From positions 1 to 64,000 of the forward strand of contig NZ_CANLMP010000010.1 of NCBI RefSeq assembly GCF_947492405.1: 64,000 nt of DNA. Direction: 5' to 3'. Below, in pieces: positions 42,777 to 51,275 of this stretch; the first letter of the stretch is position 1; each line of letters begins with the position of its first letter. The notes under the pieces were generated by a model that was not told the DNA's origin, made no database searches, and saw only the letters and a program-made list of their open reading frames with translations. The translations under genes were made by a program, and so were the position numbers. This stretch comes from an uncultured Aquimarina sp. GTDB taxonomy: Bacteria > Bacteroidota > Bacteroidia > Flavobacteriales > Flavobacteriaceae.

Positions 42777-44960
42777 ATGAAAAATCTATTATTTTGTCTT
42801 ACCATTTTATTTTTGAGTACTACTTTGTTTGCTCAAGAAAAACAGAAAGATTCTATAACTAGCGAAATTGAAAAACTAGATGAAGTTTTAGTGAAATCTG
42901 TACGTGTAGATGCAGATTCACCTATTACGCATTCCAATCTATCCAAAGAGGAATTAGCGACTCGTAATCTTGGTCAAGATATTCCGATTTTATTAAACTA
43001 TTTACCGGGTGTTGTTACTACTACAGATGCGGGAGCAGGAGTAGGATATACTTATATCCGAGTAAGAGGTAGTGATGCATCCAGAGTGAATGTAACCTTA
43101 AATGGAATTCCATTTAATGATGCAGAGAGTCAGGGAACATTTTGGGTAAACTTACCAGATTTTGCATCTTCTGTAGAAAACTTGCAACTTCAACGAGGAG
43201 TGGGAACTTCTACTAATGGTTCAGGAGCATTTGGAGCAAGTCTTAATCTATTAACCGATGCGGTTTCTGAAACTGCAAATGGAGAAATTTCTAATTCATT
43301 TGGGTCTTTTGGAACGAGAAGACATAATCTTAAATTTAGTACAGGATTACTAAATGATCATATCGAAATAGCAGGTCGTTTATCTGCAATTGCTTCAGAC
43401 GGATATATAGATAGAGCTTCTGCTGATCTAAAATCTTACTTTTTACAAGGTTCTTATGTGGATGATAATACACTAATTAAGGCAGTAGCTTTTGGAGGAC
43501 ACGAAATTACGTATCAGTCCTGGTTTGGAATTGATCAAGCAACCCTAGACAGTGATCGTACTTTTAACCCAGCAGGGCAATATACAGATGAGAATGGAAA
43601 TACGCGATTTTATGATAATGAAGTAGATAATTATAAGCAAGATCATTATCAGTTACATTGGAATCAAAAATATAATAATCACTGGTCTACTAATGTAGGT
43701 CTTAATTATACATATGGGCGAGGCTTTTTCGAGCAATATAAAGAAGATGAAGATTTTGCCGATTATGATTTTACTCCAATTGTTTTAGGTGGAGAAACTA
43801 TTAATACCACAGACTTAATTCGTCGTAGATGGTTAGACAATGATTTTTATGTAATCAATGCTACTGCTAATTATAAAAATAATAATCTCGATGTTGATTT
43901 TGGTGCATTTTACAGTCTTTACGACGGAGATCATTTTGGAGAAGTAATTTGGGCTCAAAATGCGGGTGGATCAGAAATTAGAGATAATTATTATTTCGGT
44001 AATGGAAAGAAAAATGAATTCACCATTTTTGGAAAAACCACCTATAGAGTGAATGATAAATGGAGTGCATTTTTAGATTTACAAGGCCGCTTTGTAGGAT
44101 ATGAAACTACAGGACTAACTTCAGATAGAGTGCCATTGGAAGTTGATGAAAGCTATGATTTTTTTAATCCGAAATTAGGTGCGACCTACCAAATTAATAA
44201 AGCTCATCAATTATATGCTTCTTATGCAAGAGCAAACAGAGAGCCAAGAAGAAGTGATTTTGAAAATGGAATCAGTACTGCAGAAAGATTAAATGATATA
44301 GAATTCGGTTGGAGGTTTAATAAAAAGAGAACAATCGTAAATGCTAATCTATATTATATGTGGTACAAAGATCAACTAGTGCTTACTGGAGCATTGGATG
44401 ATGTGGGAGCACCAATAAGAGCAACTAGCGGAGAAAGCTTCCGTCTGGGAATCGAAATTGATGCAGATATCACAATTACAGATAAGTTTATAGTAAAACC
44501 TAATATTGCTATTAGTACCAATAAAAATAAGGATTTTGTGACTTCTAGAGATGGTAGTTTAGTGAATTTAGGAAATACAAATATCTCTTACTCACCAAAT
44601 GTAGTTGTTGGAAACATGTTTATTTATCAACCCGTTAAAAATCTCCAACTAGGATTTCTTTCTAAATTTGTGGGAGAACAGTATATGGGTAATATTGATA
44701 GTGAAGCATCTAAACTAGATAGTTTTTTTATAAATGATCTGAATGTAGTTTATGAAATCAAAAACATTCCTGTTTTTAAATCAATCGTATTAACGGGTTT
44801 GGTAAATAATATTTTTGATACAGAATATGTATCTAATGGGTACTTCTTCACATTTGATGATGATTTTACCAATCCAGGAACAGTAACCACAATCGAAGGA
44901 GCTGGATTCTATCCACAAGCGGGGATTAACTTCTTGCTTGGGGCAACATTAAAATTTTAA
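42777..44960 (+). CDS. TonB-dependent outer-membrane receptor, predicted thiamine transporter
   Basis: 727 residues: signal peptide (MKNLLFCLTILFLSTTLFA), plug domain about 45-160 (LGQDIPILLNYLPGVVTTTD, VRGSDASRVNVTLNGIPFND) and a 22-strand barrel with TonB-box-like start and a C-terminal Phe (LGATLKF). Substrate is inferred from the TPP riboswitch directly upstream and the thi operon directly downstream; TPP-controlled receptors of this kind are predicted thiamine transporters in Bacteroidota. Energised by a TonB such as the one at 60674. Confidence 0.9.
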   Translation: MKNLLFCLTILFLSTTLFAQEKQKDSITSEIEKLDEVLVKSVRVDADSPITHSNLSKEELATRNLGQDIPILLNYLPGVVTTTDAGAGVGYTYIRVRGSDASRVNVTLNGIPFNDAESQGTFWVNLPDFASSVENLQLQRGVGTSTNGSGAFGASLNLLTDAVSETANGEISNSFGSFGTRRHNLKFSTGLLNDHIEIAGRLSAIASDGYIDRASADLKSYFLQGSYVDDNTLIKAVAFGGHEITYQSWFGIDQATLDSDRTFNPAGQYTDENGNTRFYDNEVDNYKQDHYQLHWNQKYNNHWSTNVGLNYTYGRGFFEQYKEDEDFADYDFTPIVLGGETINTTDLIRRRWLDNDFYVINATANYKNNNLDVDFGAFYSLYDGDHFGEVIWAQNAGGSEIRDNYYFGNGKKNEFTIFGKTTYRVNDKWSAFLDLQGRFVGYETTGLTSDRVPLEVDESYDFFNPKLGATYQINKAHQLYASYARANREPRRSDFENGISTAERLNDIEFGWRFNKKRTIVNANLYYMWYKDQLVLTGALDDVGAPIRATSGESFRLGIEIDADITITDKFIVKPNIAISTNKNKDFVTSRDGSLVNLGNTNISYSPNVVVGNMFIYQPVKNLQLGFLSKFVGEQYMGNIDSEASKLDSFFINDLNVVYEIKNIPVFKSIVLTGLVNNIFDTEYVSNGYFFTFDDDFTNPGTVTTIEGAGFYPQAGINFLLGATLKF

Positions 44961-44979
44961 TACTAAACCGATCTATTCA

Positions 44980-45038
44980 GTCACATTGAGCGTAGTCGAA
45001 ATGTAGTGCAAGTTTCTTGACTTCTTTCGAAATGACAG
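44980..45038. repeat. dispersed intergenic repeat (CACATTGAGCGTAGTCGAAATG type)
   Basis: GTCACATTGAGCGTAGTCG followed by AAATG, then a second related half ending TTTCGAAATGACAG. A common Bacteroidota intergenic palindrome-like repeat, here between the receptor and the second riboswitch. Confidence 0.6.
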
Positions 45039-45100
45039 AAAAAGACTTTTCAATAAGATTTAGTTATTGATTTAAGTTTAGTATTTTTATAAAATAAACT

Positions 45101-45178
45101 TTAGGGGTGACTCCTTAATATGGAGTCTGAGAAATACCCTTTGAACCTGATGCAGTTAGTACTGACGAAGGGAAAAGT
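45101..45178 (+). promoter_or_regulatory. TPP riboswitch 2 (thiSCEDGHF operon)
   Basis: THI-box elements: TTAGGGGTGACTCC (45101-45114), GGAGTCTGAGAAATACCCT (45122-45140), TGAACCTGATGCAGTTAGT (45142-45160), ACTGACGAAGGGA (45161-45173). A compact form with a short P3 stem, unlike riboswitch 1. It lies 88 bp before thiS. No clear -7 box was fixed; the stretch from 44961 otherwise contains only the dispersed repeat. Confidence 0.95.
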
Positions 45179-45265
45179 CAATCTCATTTCTTATATAAAG
45201 TATAAGAATATGATTTTCTTCTCAAAATAGGTGTTGCCTAAAGTTTATGGATTTAAATTAAAAAA

Positions 45266-45466
45266 ATGACCATAAACATTAATAATCAAGAACAAATTGT
45301 TTCAGAAAATAGTTCGATAGTATCGCTGTTAGAACAGCTATGTCTTTCTAAAGAAGGAATTGCTATTGCTATTAATAATGAAATCATTACTAAAAGTAAT
45401 TGGAGTCAAACCCTTATTCAGGGAGAAGATAACATTACTATTATACAAGCTACACAAGGAGGATAA
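45266..45466 (+). CDS. thiS: sulfur carrier protein ThiS
   Basis: 66 residues with ubiquitin-like fold and C-terminal Gly-Gly (IIQATQGG), the thiocarboxylate site charged by ThiF. Start MTININNQEQIVSENSS. First gene of the TPP-controlled biosynthesis operon; it donates sulfur to the thiazole ring through ThiG. Confidence 0.95.
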   Translation: MTININNQEQIVSENSSIVSLLEQLCLSKEGIAIAINNEIITKSNWSQTLIQGEDNITIIQATQGG

Positions 45467-45513
45467 TTAAAAACAGAAACTAAGCCATTAACAAAAGCTA
45501 AAACGACATATTT

Positions 45514-47373
45514 ATGAAGAAAAAAGATACCGCACCACAAGAAGGAAAAATTACAACAACTCCTTTTCCGAGTTCGAAAAAAATCTACGTAAACGGAAGC
45601 ATCCATCCACAGCTAAAGGTAGCAATGAGAGAGATCGAATTGAGCGATACCGTGGATTCTATGACACGTAAGAAAACACCAAATGAATCTGTTGTGGTAT
45701 ATGATACCAGCGGACCTTATACAGACCCAAGCAAAGAAATCAATGTACATGATGGAATTGAACGCATTAGAGAGCAATGGATACTGGATCGCGGTGATGT
45801 TGAAGAGTTAGATAGTTTTTCTTCAGAATATTGTAATCAACGGTTAAATGATGCTAGTTTAGATCATCTTAGATTTAATCATGTACGAAAACCAAAAAGA
45901 GCAAAAGCTGGAAAGAATGTTTCTCAGATGTATTATGCCAAGCAAGGAATTATTACTCCCGAAATGGAATACGTTGCTATCCGTGAAAATCAAAAAATTG
46001 AAGAAGCTACCAGAATTGCTAATCAACATCCAGGGCAGGATTTTGGAGCAAGTATCCCAAAAAAAATTACAGCAGAGTTCGTAAGAGAAGAAGTAGCAAG
46101 AGGAAGAGCAGTAATCCCTTCTAACATAAATCATCCAGAAGCAGAACCCATGATTTTGGGGCGTAACTTTTTGGTAAAAATAAACGCTAATATTGGGAAT
46201 TCTGCTACAACGTCTAGTATAGAAGAAGAAGTAGAAAAAGCAGTTTGGGCGTGTCGTTGGGGAGCTGATAATATTATGGATCTTTCTACGGGACAGAATA
46301 TTCACGAAACAAGAGAGTGGATTGTTCGTAATTCTCCGGTTCCGATCGGTACAGTTCCTATTTATCAAGCTTTAGAAAAAGTAAATGGTAAGGCAGAAGA
46401 CCTTACCTGGGAAATTTTCAGGGATACTTTGATCGAGCAAGCAGAACAAGGAGTAGATTATTTTACCATACACGCTGGTGTTCGTTTAGCATATGTACCC
46501 ATGACAGCAAAAAGAGTTACCGGAATTGTATCTCGTGGAGGTTCAATTATGGCAAAATGGTGTCTGGCACATCATAAAGAAAGTTTCCTCTATACGCATT
46601 TCGAAGAAATTTGCGAGATTATGAAGTCTTATGATGTAGCATTCTCATTAGGAGATGGACTACGTCCGGGATCTATTGCAGATGCTAATGACGAAGCGCA
46701 GTTTGCAGAATTGGAAACGCTAGGAGAATTAACAAAAATAGCCTGGAAACATGATGTTCAGACCTTTATCGAAGGTCCAGGTCACGTGCCTATGCATATG
46801 ATCAAGCAAAATATGGATAAGCAATTAGAAGCTTGTGGAGAGGCTCCTTTTTACACATTAGGACCATTAACAACAGATATTGCTCCAGGATACGACCATA
46901 TTACATCAGGAATTGGTGCTGCTATGATTGGTTGGTATGGTACAGCCATGTTATGCTATGTAACCCCAAAAGAACACTTAGGATTGCCTAATAAAGAAGA
47001 TGTAAGAGTCGGTGTGATCACATATAAGTTAGCGGCTCACGCTGCAGATTTAGCAAAAGGACATCCAGGAGCTCAGCACCGAGATGATGCATTGAGCAAA
47101 GCTCGTTTTGAATTCCGTTGGGAAGATCAGTTTAATTTAGCTTTAGATCCAGAAAGAGCAAGAGAATATCATGATGAAACATTGCCGGCAGAAGGAGCAA
47201 AAATTGCCCATTTCTGTAGTATGTGCGGTCCAAAATTTTGCTCTATGAAAATATCACAAGAAGTTCGTGATTATGCAGCTCAGAAAGAGATCGATGATCA
47301 GAAAGCGCTAGAAGAAGGGATGCAGGAAAAAGCAGAAGAGTTTAAAGAAAAAGGAAGCGAAGTATATTTATAG
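45514..47373 (+). CDS. thiC: phosphomethylpyrimidine synthase ThiC
   Basis: 619 residues. Radical SAM enzyme converting aminoimidazole ribotide to HMP-P. N-terminal ThiC-associated domain about 20-100; core with GRNFLVKINANIGNSA, TVPIYQALEKV, SLGDGLRPGSIADANDEAQ and EGPGHVPMHMI; C-terminal cluster motif CSMCGPKFC (CX2CX4C). Follows thiS by 47 bp. Confidence 0.97.
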   Translation: MKKKDTAPQEGKITTTPFPSSKKIYVNGSIHPQLKVAMREIELSDTVDSMTRKKTPNESVVVYDTSGPYTDPSKEINVHDGIERIREQWILDRGDVEELDSFSSEYCNQRLNDASLDHLRFNHVRKPKRAKAGKNVSQMYYAKQGIITPEMEYVAIRENQKIEEATRIANQHPGQDFGASIPKKITAEFVREEVARGRAVIPSNINHPEAEPMILGRNFLVKINANIGNSATTSSIEEEVEKAVWACRWGADNIMDLSTGQNIHETREWIVRNSPVPIGTVPIYQALEKVNGKAEDLTWEIFRDTLIEQAEQGVDYFTIHAGVRLAYVPMTAKRVTGIVSRGGSIMAKWCLAHHKESFLYTHFEEICEIMKSYDVAFSLGDGLRPGSIADANDEAQFAELETLGELTKIAWKHDVQTFIEGPGHVPMHMIKQNMDKQLEACGEAPFYTLGPLTTDIAPGYDHITSGIGAAMIGWYGTAMLCYVTPKEHLGLPNKEDVRVGVITYKLAAHAADLAKGHPGAQHRDDALSKARFEFRWEDQFNLALDPERAREYHDETLPAEGAKIAHFCSMCGPKFCSMKISQEVRDYAAQKEIDDQKALEEGMQEKAEEFKEKGSEVYL

Positions 47374-47455
47374 GCATCAGTTGTCAGCTATCTGGTTTCG
47401 TAGATTCCAAACCTGACACCCGAAACCTGATACCCGAAAATCGACACCAAAAAAA
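47374..47455. repeat. degenerate GACACCCGA/GATACCCGA repeats between thiC and thiE-like gene
   Basis: 82-bp spacer containing AACCTGACACCCGAAACC and TGATACCCGAAAATCGACACC. Same family as the repeats at 49697 and 50111. Confidence 0.55.
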
Positions 47456-48061
47456 ATGATTATAGTATTAACATCAGAAAAACCAATACCCAACGAGACA
47501 GATCAGATTAATAAACTATTCAAAGCTGGATTAGAGATATTACATCTTCGTAAACCAACATTTACTATTGATGGATATCGATCTTTATTAGATCAGATAG
47601 AAAATAAATTCCATAATAGAATAATGACACATCAGTTTCCTGAATTGACTCAGGAATATGAATTGAGAGGAATACATTTACAAGAACAAGCACGTATTGA
47701 TCTAGAAGATGCATTAGAGGTTACTGTTAAGGTTTATAATAATAAAGGGTTTTCTGTGACAAGTTCTTTCCATTCTAAAGAAGATATTATTGCGTCTAAA
47801 GGAGATTTCGAGTATGTTTTATTAAGCCCTGTTTTTGGCTCAATTTCTAAAGCAGGTTATGAAGGAAAAGGATTTGATGTAAATGAACTAAGTCAGACCA
47901 TCATAGGAATGGGCGGAATCAATGAAACAACACTTCAAAAAACCTATGATTTAGGATTCAAAGGAGTTGGAGTTTTAGGAGGTGTTTGGAATACTGAGGA
48001 TTCTTTAGATAGTTTCGTAAAAATAAAGGAAGCAAACGATCAAGTTAAAAAAGGATATTAA
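47456..48061 (+). CDS. ThiE/TenI-family protein (thiamine phosphate synthase superfamily)
   Basis: 201 residues of TIM-barrel type: LFKAGLEILHLRKPTFT (the LRK phosphate-binding piece), GIHLQEQARID, SSFHSKEDI, YVLLSPVFGSISKAGYEGKG and GMGGINETTLQKTYDLGFKG. Overall it resembles short TenI-like relatives more than canonical ThiE, whose GPIFPTxTK block is changed here to SPVFGSISKAG. It is the only ThiE-like gene in the operon, so it may be the synthase coupling HMP-PP and thiazole phosphate, or a tautomerase with the true ThiE elsewhere. Confidence 0.75.
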   Translation: MIIVLTSEKPIPNETDQINKLFKAGLEILHLRKPTFTIDGYRSLLDQIENKFHNRIMTHQFPELTQEYELRGIHLQEQARIDLEDALEVTVKVYNNKGFSVTSSFHSKEDIIASKGDFEYVLLSPVFGSISKAGYEGKGFDVNELSQTIIGMGGINETTLQKTYDLGFKGVGVLGGVWNTEDSLDSFVKIKEANDQVKKGY

Positions 48062-48072
48062 CTAAAATTCTT

Positions 48073-48855
48073 ATGCGAAATCGTCCTAATGTACTTACAA
48101 TAGCAGGTTTTGATCCGTCATCAGGAGCTGGGTTAACGGCAGATATTAAAACTTTTGAAGCTTTAAAGTGTTATGGTCTGGCTGTTTGTACGGCAAATAC
48201 GATCCAGAATGATACTGATTTTGAAGAATGCATTTGGAACGATATTGAGGTGATCAAAAGTCAGATATCAATTCTTTTTAAAAAATTCAATATTGATTAT
48301 GTAAAGATTGGAATCGTTCAGAACTGGAAAATACTACACGAAATTATTGATTTTTTGTTGAAGAAAAATAGTGCAATAAAAATCGTTTTGGATCCAGTAT
48401 TAAAATCAAGCTCTGAGTTTGATTTCCATTCCCCAAACGTCAGTTCTCGTAATCCTGATCTCAATAGTATCAAGAACCATTTTGAAGAAGTGCTAAAGAA
48501 AATATATCTGTTGACTCCTAATTACGAAGAAATTCAGATGTTTTACACTGATAAAACTATAGAAGAGACAGTGAGACACATTAGCAGTAAAACTAATGTA
48601 TTTCTAAAAGGTGGACACCGAAAAGAAATGCTGGGGAAAGATGAACTATTTACCAGAGATGGAAAATATTTTGTACTGAATCCAAAAAATAAGAATATCG
48701 CGGAAAAACATGGGAGTGGTTGTGTTTTATCATCAGCCATAACCTCATATTTATCGTTAGGTTTTCCTTTACTAAAATCATGTTTTAGAGGAAAACGATA
48801 TACTGAAAAGGTATTGAGTTCTAATAAAACACTTTTAGGGTATCATAATATATAA
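48073..48855 (+). CDS. thiD: hydroxymethylpyrimidine/phosphomethylpyrimidine kinase ThiD
   Basis: 260 residues, ribokinase-like fold: VLTIAGFDPSSGAGLTADIK at the start, VKIGIVQN, VLDPVLKSSS, LLTPNYEEIQ, VFLKGGHR and HGSGCVLSSAITSYLSLG, the anion hole with catalytic-type Gly-Ser-Gly-Cys. It makes HMP-PP from HMP or HMP-P. Twelve bp after the ThiE-like gene. Confidence 0.93.
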   Translation: MRNRPNVLTIAGFDPSSGAGLTADIKTFEALKCYGLAVCTANTIQNDTDFEECIWNDIEVIKSQISILFKKFNIDYVKIGIVQNWKILHEIIDFLLKKNSAIKIVLDPVLKSSSEFDFHSPNVSSRNPDLNSIKNHFEEVLKKIYLLTPNYEEIQMFYTDKTIEETVRHISSKTNVFLKGGHRKEMLGKDELFTRDGKYFVLNPKNKNIAEKHGSGCVLSSAITSYLSLGFPLLKSCFRGKRYTEKVLSSNKTLLGYHNI

Positions 48856-48878
48856 AGATTGAATAAAAAATATAAAAA

Positions 48879-48914
48879 AGCTAATGGCTAATCGGCTAGA
48901 AGCTAAAGGCTAGA
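48879..48914. repeat. GCTAATGGCTAATCGGCTAGAAGCTAAAGGCTAG-type low-complexity repeat
   Basis: Short GCTAA/GGCTA direct repeats fill the thiD-thiG spacer right up to the thiG start codon. Similar runs are frequent between flavobacterial genes. Confidence 0.5.
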
Positions 48915-48916
48915 AA

Positions 48917-49690
48917 ATGGATACATTAAAAATTGCAGACAAAGAGTTTTCGTCTAGGTTGTTTACAGGAACAGGAAAATTTAGCTCATCTGATTTGATG
49001 AGAGAAGCACTGTTAACTTCAGAAAGTGAGTTGATAACAGTAGCGCTTAAGCGTGTGGATGTCAACAATAATGAAGATGATATACTGACTCATTTAAATC
49101 ATCCCAGAATTAATTTATTACCTAATACTTCTGGAGTTAGAGATGCTAAAGAAGCTATTTTTGCTGCTCAATTGGCTAGAGAAGCTCTAGAGACTAATTG
49201 GATTAAATTAGAGATTCATCCGGATCCAAAGTATTTATTGCCAGATCCTATAGAAACCTTAAAAGCCGCTGAGGAATTAGTAAAACTTGGTTTTGTGGTA
49301 ATGCCATATATACATGCGGATCCTGTTTTATGTAAACGATTAGAAGAAGTAGGTACTCAATGTGTAATGCCTTTGGGAGCGCCTATTGGAAGTAATAAAG
49401 GATTAAAAACATTGGATTTCTTGGAAATAATTATAGATCAAAGTAATGTGCCGGTAATAGTAGATGCTGGTATCGGTAGTCCATCACATGCAGCTCATGC
49501 TATGGAAATAGGTGCCGATGCAGTTCTGGTAAATACAGCTATAGCGGTTTCAAAAGATCCAGTGACTATGGCCACAGCTTTTAAAATGGCTGTAGAAGCC
49601 GGTAGAATGGCCTATAATGCAAAATTAGCTCCTATAAAAAAACATGCAGAAGCAAGTAGTCCTTTGACTTCATTTTTATCTAAAGATTAA
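48917..49690 (+). CDS. thiG: thiazole synthase ThiG
   Basis: 257 residues, TIM barrel: LKIADKEFSSRLFTGTGKFS, IKLEIHPDPKYLLPDP (Schiff-base Lys region), MPLGAPIGSNKGL and VIVDAGIGSPSHAAHAMEIG. It condenses deoxyxylulose phosphate, dehydroglycine and ThiS thiocarboxylate. ThiG normally adjoins thiH, but here a four-helix-bundle gene separates them. Confidence 0.96.
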   Translation: MDTLKIADKEFSSRLFTGTGKFSSSDLMREALLTSESELITVALKRVDVNNNEDDILTHLNHPRINLLPNTSGVRDAKEAIFAAQLAREALETNWIKLEIHPDPKYLLPDPIETLKAAEELVKLGFVVMPYIHADPVLCKRLEEVGTQCVMPLGAPIGSNKGLKTLDFLEIIIDQSNVPVIVDAGIGSPSHAAHAMEIGADAVLVNTAIAVSKDPVTMATAFKMAVEAGRMAYNAKLAPIKKHAEASSPLTSFLSKD

Positions 49691-49696
49691 AAATGA

Positions 49697-49720
49697 GGGT
49701 ATTGGCTATCAGGTATTGGT
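49697..49720. repeat. left GGTATTGG-type repeat flanking the four-helix-bundle gene
   Basis: GGGTATTGGCTATCAGGTAT (first 20 bases of this repeat) is the approximate inverse complement of the CGATACC repeats at 50111-50137. It lies just after the thiG stop. Confidence 0.55.
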
Positions 49721-49753
49721 TTTTGATATGTGTTATAAAAATTAAAAGGATTA

Positions 49754-50104
49754 ATGAGAGATTTTAAAGAGTTAAAAGTTTGGGAGAAAAGTCATAAACT
49801 ATGTTTGTTAATTTATGATGCTACTAAAGAATTTCCAAATGAGGAAAAGTTTGGGATTATATCTCAAATCAGAAGAGCTTCTTCTTCTGTTCCAACAAAT
49901 ATTTCTGAAGGTTGCGGACACGATTCGAGTAAAGAATTTGCAAGATACTTAAGAATCGCTTCTGGATCAATTTCAGAAGTAGAATATCTATTAATTTTAT
50001 CGAAAGATCTGTATTATATAAATGAAAAACAAGCTTCGGATTTACTAAGTCAGACGATACAAATTAGGAAAATGTTGTTTAACTTGGTAAAAGCAATTGT
50101 ATAA
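49754..50104 (+). CDS. four-helix-bundle protein (S23/23S rRNA IVS-protein family)
   Basis: 116 residues: MRDFKELKVWEKSHKLCLLI, then QIRRASSSVPTNISEGCGH, ARYLRIASGSISEVEYLL, the hallmarks of the S23 family first found in 23S rRNA intervening sequences and related to Avd of diversity-generating elements. It has no known part in thiamine synthesis and is inserted between thiG and thiH, flanked by inverted GGTATCGG-type repeats. Its stop overlaps the thiH start (TAATG), so it is now translationally coupled to thiH. Confidence 0.9.
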   Translation: MRDFKELKVWEKSHKLCLLIYDATKEFPNEEKFGIISQIRRASSSVPTNISEGCGHDSSKEFARYLRIASGSISEVEYLLILSKDLYYINEKQASDLLSQTIQIRKMLFNLVKAIV

Positions 50105-51243
50105 TGTTTCATACCCGATACCCGATACCCGATACCAGTTTCAAAAACATATTCGATCAATACAATTGGGATGATACCTTATCTGATATTCTTAGTAAGA
50201 CAGAACAGGATGTTCAAAGAGCATTAAATACATCTAATAGGAGTATAGAAGATTTTAAGGCACTAATTTCTCCAGCTGCAAAGCCTTATCTGGAGCAAAT
50301 GGCACAACTAAGTTATCAGATTACCAAGAAACGTTTTGGGAATACGATACAAATGTATGCACCCATGTATTTGAGCAATGAATGCCAGAATATTTGTACA
50401 TATTGTGGTTTTAGCATGACCAATAAAATTCCTCGTAGAACATTAACTGATGAAGAGATCTTAAGAGAAGTAAGTTTTCTGAAAAGTAAAGGATACGATC
50501 ATATTTTATTGGTTACAGGAGAAGCAAATCGAACTGTAGGCGTGGATTATATTAATAATGCGATCAGGTTAATTAGATCTAAGTTTGCCAATATTACTAT
50601 AGAAGTTCAACCAATGGATCAAGTGGATTATGAATTGTTAATAGATAGTGGTTTATATGCAGTCTTGGTATATCAAGAAACCTATCACAAAGAAGAATAT
50701 AAAAAACACCACCCAAAAGGAAGAAAATCAAACTTCGATTATCGATTAGAGACTCCAGATCGATTAGGGCGTGCTGGTATTCATAAAATAGGATTGGGTG
50801 CTTTGTTTGGATTAGAAGATTGGAGAGCAGATAGCTTTTTTACTGCATTACATCTTCAATATTTGCAGAAGACCTATTGGAAAACAAAATATTCTATATC
50901 ATTTCCCAGATTAAGACCTCATAGTGGTGGACTAGAGCCAAAAGTTGAGATGACAGATTCAGATTTGGTTCAATTGATTTGCGCATTTCGTTTATTGGAT
51001 GAAGATGTAGAATTATCTATGTCTACAAGAGAAAGTGAAACGTTTAGAGAAAATATAGTAAACCTAGGGATTACATCTATTAGTGCTGAATCTAAAACAA
51101 ATCCGGGAGGATATGCCGTAGAGCCTCAATCATTAGAGCAGTTCGAAATTTCTGATGAACGTTCTACGGAAGAAGTGGTAACCATGTTAAAATCGAAAGG
51201 ATTAGAAGTGGTTTGGAAAGATTGGGCTCATAATTGGCAATAA
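50104..51243 (+). CDS. thiH: 2-iminoacetate synthase ThiH
   Basis: 379 residues. Radical SAM enzyme that splits tyrosine to dehydroglycine for ThiG. Cluster motif CQNICTYCGFS (CX3CX2C), IEVQPMDQVDYELLIDSGL, SFPRLRPHSGG, LSTRE-like LSMSTRESE. The first dozen residues (MFHTRYPIPDTS) are encoded by the tandem repeat at 50111-50137; the conserved protein begins at SFKNIFDQYNWDD. The original start codon was probably lost or replaced by this insertion. Confidence 0.95.
   Translation: MFHTRYPIPDTSFKNIFDQYNWDDTLSDILSKTEQDVQRALNTSNRSIEDFKALISPAAKPYLEQMAQLSYQITKKRFGNTIQMYAPMYLSNECQNICTYCGFSMTNKIPRRTLTDEEILREVSFLKSKGYDHILLVTGEANRTVGVDYINNAIRLIRSKFANITIEVQPMDQVDYELLIDSGLYAVLVYQETYHKEEYKKHHPKGRKSNFDYRLETPDRLGRAGIHKIGLGALFGLEDWRADSFFTALHLQYLQKTYWKTKYSISFPRLRPHSGGLEPKVEMTDSDLVQLICAFRLLDEDVELSMSTRESETFRENIVNLGITSISAESKTNPGGYAVEPQSLEQFEISDERSTEEVVTMLKSKGLEVVWKDWAHNWQ
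50111..50137. repeat. right (CCCGATA)n repeat flanking the four-helix-bundle gene, within thiH
   Basis: ATACCCGATACCCGATACCC, then GATACCA: three tandem 7-bp units. It is the inverted counterpart of the left repeat and encodes residues 4-12 of the predicted ThiH. Confidence 0.65.
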
Positions 51244-51275
51244 ATTGTAATATCTTTATAAGCTAGTTTCGTGAT

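Noticed and set aside
45859..46368. Reverse-strand 169-codon frame inside thiC
   Set aside because: A shadow of the well-supported ThiC frame; no family resemblance.
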